A stretch of DNA of 24,556 nt, taken from positions 1 through 24,556 of the forward strand of contig JBNGIS010038627.1 in assembly GCA_049999725.1 (NCBI GenBank), in the 5' to 3' direction. The notes beneath the pieces are model-generated. The model was not told the DNA's origin. It ran no database searches and saw nothing but the letters and a program-made list of their open reading frames with translations. Source of the DNA: Haplomitrium mnioides. Taxonomy: Eukaryota > Marchantiophyta > Haplomitriopsida > Calobryales. The position numbers were made by a program, and so were the translations under genes. Shown piece by piece: positions 9,258 to 19,923 of this stretch (the first letter of the stretch is position 1; each line of letters starts with the position of its first letter).

Positions 9258-10231
9258 ATGACATCTGTTGAATCTATGAAATTTCAAGCTCTAAAACTAG
9301 ACAGCTCCAACTATTGTTCTTGGTCACTTGATGTCACGACATACTTGACATCTAAAGCTATCCATGAAGTCATCAACTCATATGACAATATCACCCCGTG
9401 TGACGTAGGTAGAGCGATGATCCTACTCAGACACCATATGGTAGAACCCTTCAAGCTTCAGTACCTCAACTTTCACAATCCCCATCTACTATAGGAAGAA
9501 TTCAAACTCAAATTCGACCATCTGACGACAATATCGCTCCCAACAGCAAGACACGATTGGATCAACCTACGAGTCCAAAACCATACGTCCATTACAAATT
9601 ACACAACGAATTCTTTCGCATAGTCTCACAACTAGCAATTTGAGGCCACCCTGTGACCAATGAAGAATAGATAGAGAAAGCTCTATCTACATTCCATGTG
9701 AGCAATCTCATCTTGGCATCTCAATATCGCAACATACGATTCACTCGGTACTCCAAACTCATAGCATACATGCTACTTGCTGAAAAGCACCAACTACTAC
9801 TCAGAGAAAATGCAAAGAAGCGACCCCTAAGGTCAGCTGCACCTCATCTGAACCCCAAATCACATTTTACAAGCACCAGCCTTTACCCTCGCTCTAGGAA
9901 TAAAATAATTTCTAGAGGTAGAGGAAGAGGTAACCTTAGATTCATGGGGAGCGTAAGTCGGCCTACCAACAGTTGACCTTCTAATGCAAACCATCGGGAC
10001 AGAAATCCCAACCGTCGTATTCCAACGACACCAAAAAATGTGCCCCAACGCACATGGTACAACAAAGGTGGCAAGCAATCATATAGAGGCCAACGGAATA
10101 CATCTGGCCCGCGCCAACAACACACTGCATGCAAAAGGTGTGGCACACTTGGCCACACCCAACACACATGCAGAGTGTCAGCGTACCTAGCGCGCCTATA
10201 CCAACAAAGCACCAAACCTCACACTCATTAA
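9258..10231 (+). pseudogene. gag: copia gag (nucleocapsid), with stops and one frameshift
   Basis: ATG at 9258 starts MTSVESMKFQALKLD and the frame runs to a TAG at 9492-9494. The same frame continues past it with EEFKLKFDHL and HDWINLRVQN. A frameshift near 9630 leads to GHPVTNEE, KALSTFHVSNLILASQYR and YSKLIAYMLLAEK, the conserved Ale-type gag C-terminal blocks. A basic RGRGRG patch follows. A CCHC zinc knuckle, CKRCGTLGHTQHTC, is encoded at 10130-10171 with all four ligands intact. Gag coats the RNA and forms particles in the cytoplasm. The earlier in-frame ATG at 9111 is less likely, because the conserved domain starts at 9258. Confidence 0.85.
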
Positions 10232-10252
10232 GTACAGGGCAACTTACTGGAA

Positions 10253-10570
10253 ATGACAGATAATGATGAATATTCACAATACAATGTACATACTAAAAAT
10301 CATATGACTCAATCAACACTATCTAACCAGAAACATGGATATGAGATAACATGCATTGTAGAAAGTGGTTCCTCGCATACTATCTTGCAAGAACGCAAAT
10401 ATTTCTCATCCATCACCCCTTCTTCTAGGCCAATGACTACTATTACAAGCCATAATCAAATTGAAGAAGGACATGGTCCAGCAACCATCATTTTTCCAAG
10501 TGAAACAAGGCTGGACATCAAATCAGCAATTTATGCACCTACAACAACCAGAAACCTCATCAGTTTTTGA
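10253..10570 (+). pseudogene. copia aspartic protease, catalytic Asp changed to Glu
   Basis: The frame reads ITCIVESGSSHTILQERKYF, aligning with the conserved VDSGATHTIL active site of copia proteases. The catalytic Asp is Glu here (GAA at 10361-10363), which should abolish or strongly weaken cleavage of the polyprotein. Downstream blocks ending in APTTTRNLISF match the typical end of the domain before the pre-integrase region. A TGA at 10568-10570 ends the frame. Confidence 0.8.
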
Positions 10571-11572
10571 GATATCAGACAAAATGGTTTTCACATTCAA
10601 ACATGATCATTTCAGGACAAAGAAGTCCTCCACATCTTGACTCAAACCATAACAGACTTTGACATATGAGAATCTTTCCCTCTATCACCATCGGGATTAT
10701 ACACCACAAAAATATTCTCATATCATGCCTCTATCAAAGCAGTATCTACAGCCATTACATGGCACAACTGCCTTGGACATTCAGGCCGCAACATGTTCTA
10801 CCGCATTAAGAAAGGCAGCAAAGACATACCAGAAAATGTGCATCCACTGCCATTGCAAACTCCATGCCTAGCATGCGCACAAGGCAAATTGAAAATTGCA
10901 CCTTCTCATGACAAGACAACAATCTCGATCCTTTGATTTCTCGAGAGGATCCATGCTGATGTTTGTGAGCCCATCCACTCACCCTCAGGACCATTCAGAT
11001 ACTTTCTTATCACCATTGATGCATCATCCAAATGGTCAGAAGTATCTCTTCTTACAACCAAAAACATGGTCTTCTTGAAACTGTTGTCCCAAATTTTGAA
11101 ACTCTCAGTACAATTCCCTGATTACCCAATCAGAAACCTGAGAGTAGACAACACCAAAGAATTCTATTCATATGCCTTTGATGACTTCTGCTTATCTATC
11201 GGTATAGACATACAATACTCAGTACCACATGTACATTTCCAAAATGGCATCGCAAAATCGGCTATTAAGATAATCCAGCTCATAGCAAGACCATTACTTC
11301 TAAACTCAAATCTCCTCACCACTACTTGGAGACATGCGGTCATGCATGCAGCAACTCTATTGCATTATAGACCATCTGCATTCAACAAGAATTCCTCGCA
11401 CCAACTTACAGCAGGAATTCCAGCAGATTTATCACATCTACGCATATTTGGCTGCTTGGTCCTCATCCAAATTTTAGGACCACAACGCCAAAAAGGCATA
11501 TACATTGGTTTTGAGTCCCCTTCTGTCATCCAATATCTTGAACCCTCAACATCTCATGTGTTTAAGTCTTGA
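10571..11572 (+). pseudogene. copia integrase with pre-integrase zinc domain, catalytic Glu lost
   Basis: The pre-integrase HHCC zinc region reads TWHNCLGHSG and then CLACAQGK. The core follows with IHADVCEPIHS (first Asp, 10958-10960) and VDNTKEFYS (second Asp, 11147-11149). At the third position NGIAKSAIK has Lys (11255-11257) where the catalytic Glu of NG-AE is expected, so the DDE triad is broken. FGCLVLIQI and KGIYIGFESPS mark the C-terminal part. Several frame changes occur between 10570 and 11066, while 11066-11572 is one open frame. Integrase normally inserts the cDNA in the nucleus. Confidence 0.82.
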
Positions 11573-11860
11573 TTCATAGACTGTCAATTTTTTGAAGAAT
11601 CTTTTCTACATCTGACACAAGAGGACAAGGCCATACGACCAAAACCTGAGGATAATTTAATATGGCACCAATATTTGCAAATGGATTTTGATCAACGAAA
11701 TGGACATTCAGATGCTAAAGTCAGAAGACTCCTCACTTTATAGGAGATATTGGTTAAAATACCTGACGCATTTAACAATGCCTCTAGCATCACAAAATTG
11801 CACATAGAAGCTGCAAACACTCCAGTGCAACTCTAGAAAATTGATACACCTGCAACTAAT

Positions 11861-13531
11861 ATGCAGCCCAAGGCAAAGCGTGGCAAACTCATAGGCTCAA
11901 AGAATAAGCCTATACCATCGACATCAATGAACATTGCTACAGAGAACAATGAAATAACAATTGATTATTCCCATACCGGTCGAATATGGGACAGATCCCA
12001 GACCACTATGGATGCTTTATTTGCATTCTCTATATCACAATCTGTAGACAAAGATATGCCTGATCCTTTATCTGTAAGAGAAGCACAATCAAGAACTGAT
12101 TGGCCCCAATGGGAAAAGGCAATTAATTCAAAACTTGACTCTCTTATAAAACGACAAGTTTTTGGATCCATCATGTCTGCACCCTCTGATGTGCATTTAA
12201 TAGATTACAAATTTATTTTTTTCCGTAAATATAATGCAAAAGGTGATGTCACAAGATACAAGGTAAGATTAGTGGCCAAAGGATGCACTCAAATTCCTGA
12301 ACGTGACTATGACCTCATATACTCACTTGTCATGGATATTATTACTTATAGATACATGATAGCCTTCGCTATCCAACGTCATCTAACTATGCATATAATA
12401 GACGTCATCACTTCTTACTTATATGGTACTCTAGATACCCTGATTTTTTTGAAAGCACCCCTCGAGCTTATATCAAGAATGGTATTTCACATTCAAGGGG
12501 AGAACAGCCAAAGTGCATATGGACCTTTAGTCCCAAATGGCCCAAATTCTAAGATTAGACCTTTTGTCTCTCATGGCCCAAATTCTGAGATTAGACCTTT
12601 TGTCTCTCATGGCCCAAATTCTAAGAATGGACCTTTTGTCCCTCATGGCCAAAATTATGAGGTTGGACCTTTTGTCCCTCATGACATGCACTATAAAAAT
12701 GGACCTTTATTCCAGAGAGGCACAATGATTCAAAATGGACCCTTTGTCCACAAAGACCTCAATATGAGAAAAGGACCTTTTGTCCTTAATGGCCAACAAA
12801 TGAAAGGACCTTTTGTCCACAAAAGACCACTGCCAATCCAAAAAGGACCTTTAGTCCTCACGTCTAAAAGACGATGCCAAATGATGGAAACTAAGCTGCA
12901 CAAGCAAATCAATGGACCTTTAGTCCAGCTAGCGCACTCGCTGAGCAAGCAGCAAATCAATGGACCTTTAGTCCAGCCAGCGCACTCGCTAAGCAAGCAG
13001 CAAATCAAAGGACCTTTAGTCCAGCCAACGCACTCGTTGAGCAAGCAACAAATCAATGGACCTTTAGTCCAGCCAATGCACTCGCTGAGCATGCAGCACT
13101 TCAAAGGACCTTTAGTCCAGCTAGCCAATTTGATGGGCAAACAAAGCTATAGAGGACCTTTAGTCCCATATATATACAAGCTACAAAGTGGACCTTTAGT
13201 CCCCCATCATCAAAGTATTCCACATGACAATGTGAAGTTGGCAAAGCATTCTATAAATGCATCTGGATCACATATCAATCAACCAGACACACAAATGGCA
13301 GTTCAAGTCGTGAGATTGATATATAGACTCAAACAGAGTGGCAGAAATTGGTATCAGAGATTCAAATCAGAAATGATGACACTAAATTTTACAAATGATG
13401 ACATTGCTCCATGCCTATTTATGAAACACCAAGGCTCTGAATATGTCGTAGTTGCACTTTATGTAGACGATATAAACATTTTTGGCACAAAAGCTTTAGC
13501 TGCCAAACTGAAGGATATATTTGAAATGTGA
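11861..13531 (+). pseudogene. copia reverse transcriptase interrupted by an in-frame repeat array
   Basis: One open frame of 556 codons. Residues 1-210 carry the start of the domain: WEKAINSKLDSL, VRLVAKGCTQ, YSLVMDIITYRYMIA, IIDVITSYLYGTLD and FLKAP. Residues about 220-447 are a minisatellite-encoded stretch rich in GPFV and GPLV. From about residue 485 the domain resumes with LIYRLKQSGRNWYQRF and the catalytic ALYVDDINIFGT (YVDD at 13460-13471), all intact. In related elements the two halves are joined by only about 30 residues. The frame ends at a TGA (13529-13531), after which the domain continues in the next frame. It is the only part of the element open for over 1.6 kb. Activity is unlikely with the insertion, but untested. 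Confidence 0.88.
12521..13202 (+). repeat. In-frame minisatellite array (GPFV/GPLV repeat) inside reverse transcriptase
   Basis: Seventeen copies of a GGACCTTTTGTCC or GGACCTTTAGTCC core, itself an imperfect inverted repeat. Core spacing is 36 bp seven times, then 33, 39 and 69, then 48 bp five times, then 36. Every spacing is a multiple of three and no stop occurs. The 36-bp units encode 12 residues (RPFVSHGPNSEI type). The 48-bp units encode 16 residues (NGPLVQPAHSLSKQQI type). Two related unit lengths sharing one core suggest two successive amplifications. Confidence 0.92.
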
Positions 13532-14636
13532 AACATTGGAGAACCTAATTTCTGTCTTGAAATCCAGTTTGAGCATATGACCAATGGTATTCTGATCCAT
13601 CAGTCTACATATACGGCCAAGATTCTCAAGCAATTCAATATGGACAATGCTCATCCAACGAGCACCCCAATAGAACTGAGATCTTTGGACCCAACAAAGG
13701 ACATGTTCGGAAAACAAAAAGAACATGAACCAATTCTGGGATCAGAAAAACCATACCTGTTGACAATAGGAGCACTTATGTACCTTGCAAATCAAACCAG
13801 ACATGATATATCTTTTGCAGTAAACATGCTCACAAGGCACAACTCCCAGCCCACCATTCGCCACTAGAATGGACTCAAACACATTTTCAGATACTTGAAA
13901 GATACAAAAGACATGGGACTCTTTTTCCCTAAAAATGCATCAAATGATATTGTCAATTATACCGACGCTAGATACTTATCTGATCCTGATGTTGCAAAGT
14001 CTCAAACAGGATATGCCTTCCTTAAAAGAAACACTGTTATCTCATGGAAGAGCACCAAGCAAACTATTACTACTACCTCGACCAATCATGCAGAGATCAT
14101 TGCTCTTTATGAAGCTAGTAGGGAATGTATATGGCTCCGACAACTTATGGACCACATGAACATCAATACGAGCCAACCCATACTTGATTCCCCTATCGTT
14201 GGTTCGTGGGGACGTCCCTTTCGGGGCCTGGACCCATTGAGCGAGAGCCCTCAACCCGGGACTCTGGGTATAAGAGCTTGTGCACCGATACGACCAATTC
14301 GTCGAATTCTCCCACCACGCTCTGTCCATCCCGTTCAATAACATTAACATTCGTGTCCCCTTTACTCGATTCACGTGCCCACTCGAGGGCAATCGACCAT
14401 GTGTTGACTAGATTGTTCAAGGTTTTATTAAGGGTGATAGAATTAAACATATTGCTCTTAAGTTCTTTTACACCCATGAGCAACATGGTAATAAAATTAA
14501 TGTCCAATGGATAGCAAGCAAAGATAATAGAGCATATATCTTCACCAAACCACTTCCACCTGCCATGCACATTGCACATACTAAGAGGCTTGGTTTGAGA
14601 AGACTCTCTGAATTACAACAACACAGTATACAATAA
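13532..14636 (+). pseudogene. copia reverse transcriptase end and RNase H, split by an insert
   Basis: After the TGA at 13529, sequence continues with NIGEPNFCLEIQF, STPIELRSLDP, YLTIGALMYLANQTRHDISFA (shorter core ALMYLANQTRHDIS) and a TAG at 13866-13868. RNase H follows: YTDARYLSDPDVAKSQTGYA, ISWKSTKQTITTTSTNHAEI and ASRECIWLRQLM. The chain breaks near 14190 and resumes at 14398 with IVQGFIKGDRIKHIALKFF and FTKPLPPAMH, ending in TAA at 14634-14636. RNase H removes the RNA strand during cDNA synthesis. Confidence 0.85.
14191..14397 (-). mobile_element. GC-rich insert in RNase H, possibly a tRNA-derived SINE (minus strand)
   Basis: About 200 bp of clearly higher GC content separates two parts of the RNase H reading frame and replaces roughly 20 bp of it. 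On the minus strand, GTCCCGGGTTGAGGGCTCT (14245-14263) resembles a pol III box B (GGTTCGANTCC) preceded by the CCC run common in plant SINEs. About 45 bp upstream, TTGGTCGTATCGGTG could be a box A. I found no target duplication and no poly-A/T tail. An alternative is a captured gene fragment. Confidence 0.35.
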
Positions 14637-15150
14637 TTGCTTGTATATGTACATTTATTTCAACCTCTCTCTAACCTTTAGTCATGAAGATCAAGGATTG
14701 CAAAGACGATTATTTATTTTGAAGCAAATGTCTAATTCTGTCTAAATGTCATACATGTAATGACAGGAGCATATTATATCAGAAGCTGATGTCACTTCTC
14801 AGATTTTGAAGCTGACATCATTTTTTAGACAGATCTTTAGGACACAAGGAGAGGACACAACAACGCAATAGTGAAGATTCAATGACACCACGTAGCGATA
14901 TGATGACACTGCTATATTCTTGAGAGCAGAAATTTTTGAAAAGTTTTTCTTTTTGACATTATGATTATTTACACACACTCCAGACTATACCATAATCCAC
15001 TTATAAATATGTGGTGGCACTCTTTCCCTTGGAAGAAACCGGGAGGGTTTTAATGAGACCACACATACATAGGATTTGGATTTGGAACTAGACTTCCATA
15101 GATATATAGTTCTTTTAAAATGTGGCTGATTATTAGTAGAAGAATTAGCC
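14637..15150 (+). other. 3' untranslated part of the copia element
   Basis: About 510 bp between the end of pol and the polypurine tract, with no coding frame. I see no repeats or recognisable elements in it. Confidence 0.6.
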
Positions 15151-15159
15151 AAAGGGTAG
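15151..15159 (+). other. Polypurine tract of the copia element
   Basis: AAAGGGTAG directly abuts the 3' LTR start TGTTAT. It is purine-rich except for one T and is in the right place to prime plus-strand DNA. Confidence 0.6.
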
Positions 15160-15276
15160 TGTTATAGAGACCACATATAACCCTATGTAAGTAGATGTAC
15201 ATTCACTCATTCCAACTATTCTACTCTCGCTTTCGGAAGCTCTCGTGTGTGTTTGTGTGGTGCTCATGCGACAACA
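15160..15276 (+). repeat. 3' LTR of the copia element
   Basis: 117 bp, same length as the 5' LTR, with nine substitutions and no indels. Starts TGTTAT and ends ACAACA. Confidence 0.93.
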
Positions 15277-15281
15277 AATGA
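15277..15281. repeat. Right target-site duplication of the copia element (aatga)
   Basis: Exact match to 7323-7327, immediately after the LTR end. Confidence 0.9.
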
Positions 15282-15432
15282 AAATTATGATTAAATGTGG
15301 AAGTTTCATTCACAAAAGATAAAAATGAACTTGGAATGTTTTGCACTAAAAAGTTCAAGGTGGCATATGTCACACCATTCCATGTATTTTTCTATTTTTA
15401 GACATTTTGAGTTTTTTGTCTTTTTGTGCCTT

Positions 15433-15441
15433 AGTATATAA
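15433..15441 (+). promoter_or_regulatory. Possible TATA box
   Basis: TATATAAGG-like sequence within TTAGTATATAAGGCCATG, about 90 bp upstream of the small frame at 15526. No other promoter evidence. Confidence 0.3.
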
Positions 15442-15525
15442 GGCCATGTACTCTCATCAAAAGGTTATCTTTTGATGTCTACTTCATTTCTATGAACTAA
15501 GAGGAGAGCTAAGGTATTGTAGTTC

Positions 15526-15735
15526 TTGGAGAAGTATGGATTTCTTGTGAGCAAAGGTGCACTAGTTCAGATATTAGAAGATCAACACACAATACCTTTG
15601 GAATTTCTTCAAGAAAGTATCACTCAAAGAAAAGTACATCGAAACTCTCATGCATTGTATGCACATGAGACTCAATTATTTGTCATTCTCTGTTGTATGT
15701 ATGTAGATGTCATGGAATGTGTATGGACGATGTAG
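15526..15735 (+). CDS. Small hypothetical protein, 69 codons, unrecognised
   Basis: A frame starting MEKYGFLVSKGALVQI, with balanced composition (EDQHTIPLEFLQESI) for about 50 residues before a Cys/Val/Met-rich end. A TATA-like box lies about 90 bp upstream. It matches no family I know. It may be a first exon or fragment of another gene of the mobile module, or a chance frame. Confidence 0.22.
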   Translation: MEKYGFLVSKGALVQILEDQHTIPLEFLQESITQRKVHRNSHALYAHETQLFVILCCMYVDVMECVWTM

Positions 15736-16998
15736 TTGTGTAAACAATGTGTATGCGCACGACACATGTAAATTCAAGAAATTTCCTGACAACATTCTCA
15801 AGTATTTAAAAAAATAAAAACTTAAATTACAATATAAATTGAAAGTACACAACAAACAATAGGGTTTCTAAATGGCTTTAGTCACTCGCATTGATTTCTT
15901 TGGATTAAGCTTCTGAAGATTCATAAAGATTAATATGGTTTGCTTGAGTGTTAGTAACGTTGATTGAATCTCTTTCAAACACGTCAGGATTGATTTCTTG
16001 TTGTCTTTTGTACTCAAATAGATTTGATTTAATGGTAGCTAAAGTGGTTTTCATCAATTGGTTTTTTTTGTATGAGAAGAAATTCAAAAGACAAAATTGT
16101 GATATGTGTTACAACAAGTACATCAATATGTAGCTCGGATTTGTGTTTCCCTTTTATTGCTGCTATTTTTTTCTCAAAAGTATTGTCTATAAAATGCATC
16201 CTCATCCTCATAAGCAAACCATTGAGCACATACTTATTTCTCATTCAGAGGTTCTTCCTCATCAAGTGACAAAACTTTCAGGGCTTTGGCAATCCAAAAC
16301 ACTTTGGATCAAGTGATGCAACAACACAAATAAAAATTTTGGCTTTTCGCTTATATAGGTTGCCAAATTTATGCTTGTATTTGGAATGATGTGAAATAGT
16401 CCCTTCTCGTGGTTTAGGTGCTCTATCATAGATTGCTTGACGTGTAGAAAGTATATGTTCCATTGGAGCATGTTCATTTGGCTGTTGAGCATCAAATTGA
16501 AAATTTAGACAAACATTTTGAGAGTCATTACAAGTATTTGCTAGTTGTGAAGGTGGAAAAGTGAATTTTGCTTTGAGTCCTTGTCTTTTTTTTCAAAGAT
16601 GTAAGCCACAATCTCTTATTGAGCAAGGAAAAGTCATTTCACTATTGAATATTAGAATCTATAAAGAACTAATAGTAGTTCTCATTTATATTGTCTCTTG
16701 TAGCAAAAACCACTTTCTCTGTGTCAACTTCTCCTTCTTCCATTTGAGATCATTTGATTTCAAAATATGCCTTGAGAGGAATCAATATTGAACTTAAAAC
16801 TTCTTTGTCCACTTTAGGTAGATACTTGAGCTAACAAATACCATTCGAAGGTAGCCAAATTCATCTGCTGAAAACTATTTGCTCCAAATCTTTGCTTTTG
16901 AGTCACTCAACTTGAACTTGAATTGATGATTGAAGGTAATATCATGCATCTTTTGAATCAAAAAGGGAAGTTGATGTAGAAAAATTTTTATATCCCAA

Positions 16999-17168
16999 GT
17001 TTCCATTAGAAGAATTACTTGTGGTTTAGGATTAGAAGACAATTGTAGTGCTTCGCTAAGACTCGTAGTTATGAAAGCTTGAAAGTTTCCATTAGAAGAG
17101 TTACTTGTGGTTTAGGAATAGAAGACAATTGGACTGCTTTGCTAAGACTCGTAGTCATAAAAGCTTTC
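16999..17168. repeat. 86-bp tandem duplication inside the DUF7869-like pseudogene
   Basis: Two adjacent units start GTTTCCATTAGAAGA at 16999 and 17085 and are about 90 percent alike. The 86-bp period is not a multiple of three, so it shifts the frame at the segment between the PKPQ and METWDIK blocks. Confidence 0.85.
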
Positions 17169-17814
17169 ACATGTTTGAAATGTTTTGAGAATTTGTTGAA
17201 TATTTGATAGATTTGATCGTGAGTATGACCAACCATGAGAAATCCCACCTTGATTTTTCAAAAAACATTCTTGGCAATAAAGAGACTAAGATATCTAAAT
17301 AAGATGGAGTTCTCATTCTCTTGTGTCGTATTGTCCAACTAAAGATACAAGTGGGAGATAACGGCCCCTCAAAGTCACATAATATTGTAATGAGCACCGT
17401 AGCTGTCAAATTGGAGTCACTTCTCAAGTTTCCGTAGGTTAAAAAGACCCTTGAAGAAAGAGCATGATTGAGGATTAATACACCAACAACATGCATACCT
17501 CTAAACAATCTTTGTTGATGTTTTCTAGTGGTGAAGCCCTATGGAATAGCTGTATAATTCTTAAGTACTTTGACCATTGGCATTACATTTTCTTTGATGG
17601 TTTGCAAGCTTTGTTCTCTCTTTCATTTGTTGGTCACGATGAAGAAACAATTAGCAATTATATTTGACTTCATCATTACAAAGCACCAAAAAGATATAAA
17701 TAGTTCAGTGAAACATGTCTTGATGTCTCGAATTTTAAAAGATAACTTCATGCGCAAAAAATGTTGAAAACAACTTTAACAAATGCATGGAATAAAAGAG
17801 GTGGAAATTAAAAA

Positions 17815-18529
17815 AAAAGATTTAAAGTCTAGTTTGTACTACTTAAATATAGGAGAATTAGGATGACATTCACAATAACTAAGTGATCTTAAAGAAACAA
17901 AGACAACTTACTTATCTTTGAATCAAAATGTGCAAGAGTTTCTAAAGAAGAAAAACAAGATTTATGCCATTGAGACCACAAACTTGAACTTCAATTTCAA
18001 TGTTAGCATTGACTTTATGCGGGCATAGGATTCAAAGAAACAATAACTGATCCTATACGTGCACAGAATCAAAAGCAACAATATGAATATCTTGGTTTTT
18101 TTTGACTGTTGTCACAATTGAAATTGAAAGAAACAAAATGTATGTGTATATAGGGTCACAAACAACATAAAAAATTCCTTATCTTATTTATTTAAGGTTG
18201 GGCTTTGAATTGAAAGGAACAATAACAAAACTCGGTGCAAGCCCAATGTCACAACCAATAATAAAAACAATTTCCTTGCTTTATTTGACTGCCGACGTGA
18301 TTTGGATTCAAATTAAAAGTAATAGATCCTATGCAAGCATACAATATGCCCTAAAAACTCTAATTGCTATGGTTTTTATGACTTGAACCTTGTTTGAGAA
18401 ACAACTTAACAAAACTAATATCTTGTTGCACTAAGTTGAGAAAGCATAACATCTCCATAACTAAGCTTTGAGTCTCGTAAAATGAGCATTATAACAACCG
18501 TAGGTTTCAAAAGAAAAGAAATTTGTTAC
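17815..18529 (-). other. Second intron of the DUF7869-like pseudogene, with palindromic motifs
   Basis: On the minus strand AAAG|GTAACA at 18529 gives a good donor after SLTK. The acceptor near 17815 is uncertain. The interval is unlike coding sequence and contains palindromic motifs at 17990-18340, such as TTTATGCGGGCATAGGATTC near 18013 and GATCCTATACGTGCACAG near 18049. Confidence 0.4.
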
Positions 18530-19760
18530 CTTTGTTAGACTCCAAGATGGATTTTTCCCACAATGCGTTCTCCAATGTTTTGTAAAACTAGAAAAACTCA
18601 TACTACAATCAGGATCTTTCTCTTTTAAAAAAGTTAGGTAGTAGCTATAAACTTCCCATTTTGTAAAATTATGCAACAAGTTATAAACATTGTGAGTAGG
18701 CACTCTCTCACGGTGTCTCTAAGAAAAATTGTCCATCCATTCAGACACAAATACTCCTTTAGCAGATAACTTCCTATTTCCGAAAATGCCTCTCGAATCT
18801 ATGTACTTGAGATTTTCAATCCTTTGGTATCTATCATTCTCTATTGATAATATTAATTTGAAGGCTCTTCTACAAACAATGGTACCGCCAAGAAGAGTGA
18901 ATTGATTGTCAACATTAGAGTATTTTCTTGGTATTCCTCACTGCAATGTAATATCTCGATTCTTCATCCTTTGTAAAAAATACGTTTCTCTCATACTTTT
19001 AAGAAAAAATCTGTCTTGCACAATGACAAACAATTATTTTGACAACATGAAATTCTTCTCAATTTCAAAATTGATGTCAGATAAAGCTTTTTCCACAAAG
19101 CTCTCATCATGATGGACTTTTGGCAAAGAATTTTCATGTATAGTATTTACCCGTTTGGGTTTTGGCCTAGATAAATAACTCTTGTGTTTTGTCAATCAAT
19201 TTAGTCCATATGCAAATCCAAACATTAGAGATAAAGCATTATCTTCAAGATCTTAGACATCATCAATAACATTTTTTGTTCTCTCAAGTTATTGATTAAT
19301 GTGGACCATCTTGAGATGTGGGAGAACGAGACCATGCCAAAACAGAATCTTCATCAAATCTTGAGTATAAAGAAATGTTTTTTTCTAAAACAGTCGACGT
19401 TCTAGACAATAACTCTAGAGAAATGTTGATTTACTAAGACTCTTTGCTTGAATCATTGCCTAAACTATTGTCTAAAGATTCTTCCAAACAATTTTGGTTT
19501 CCAAAGAATCTTCCATTCTCGCTCAAAGGTCCAACTTGATAGAAATCTCTTGTTGTTTGAGTGGTGCCAATTGTGACGACGTATCACCTCCAAAATTAAA
19601 GCAATTATCCAATTCTATGCTTTTTGTATTTTGAATAAATAGATTTGGATTGTGAACATTGTCGTCATCATTTGCTGATGATGAAGAGAACTCTACAATC
19701 GTCTCGATGTTCTGACCTTAACTTGTTCGAGTAGTCACCAGAAAAAGTAAACTTTGATTG

Positions 19761-19923
19761 CTTGACTGACAAGAAAGATCCATTGCATACAAAAGGTTGA
19801 GTCTTGGATCCCATATGCGTATTGAGTTCACTCCTTAATCCTATATGCGTGTATTGGGTTCACTCCTTAATCTTATATGCACATAAAGATCAATCTTTGA
19901 TCCTATACGCGCATAGGGTTCAC
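19761..19923 (-). repeat. Probable first intron with palindromic units (copy B)
   Basis: Aligned with 1183-1372 in copy A. GT donor at 19922-19923 and AG acceptor at 19761-19762 on the minus strand. It contains CCTATACGCGCATAGG (19902-19917), a near-perfect 16-bp palindrome, and weaker copies near 19815, 19845 and 19875. Confidence 0.5.

Larger units (their letters stand above)
7328..15276 (+). mobile_element. Ty1/copia LTR retrotransposon, Ale/Retrofit-like, complete but decayed
   Basis: The element is bounded by 117-bp LTRs and the aatga duplication. Protein order is gag, protease, integrase, reverse transcriptase, RNase H, which is the copia order. Gag resembles the Ale/Retrofit lineage in its W-LD, LRHH, HDW-LR and YSKLIAYMLLAE blocks. 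The LTRs differ at 9 of 117 positions (about 92 percent identity), so the insertion is old, consistent with stops in gag, protease and integrase. At 7949 bp it is longer than the usual 5 kb or so. The excess is a 1.8-kb leader, a 0.7-0.8-kb repeat array inside reverse transcriptase, and a 0.2-kb insert in RNase H. Confidence 0.93.
15282..15904. other. Spacer between the copia element and the DUF7869-like pseudogene
   Basis: Before the copia insertion this joined 5954-7327. It holds a TATA box with a small unrecognised plus-strand frame (separate entries) and AT-rich sequence from 15780 to 15860. Nothing else is recognised. Confidence 0.5.

Noticed and set aside
9860-10277. Overlapping minus-strand Cys-rich frames opposite gag
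   Set aside because: They are antisense to the gag zinc-knuckle region, whose plus-strand frame is clearly recognisable.
12730-13140. Minus-strand 136-codon frame with TKGPLICC repeats
   Set aside because: It is the antisense of the in-frame reverse transcriptase array. Spacing in multiples of three opens the opposite strand too.
12521-13202. CRISPR array
   Set aside because: Repeats are short imperfect cores in a coding frame of a plant retrotransposon, spacers are themselves repetitive, and there are no cas genes. The same reasoning excludes 2430-2713 and 4365-4660.
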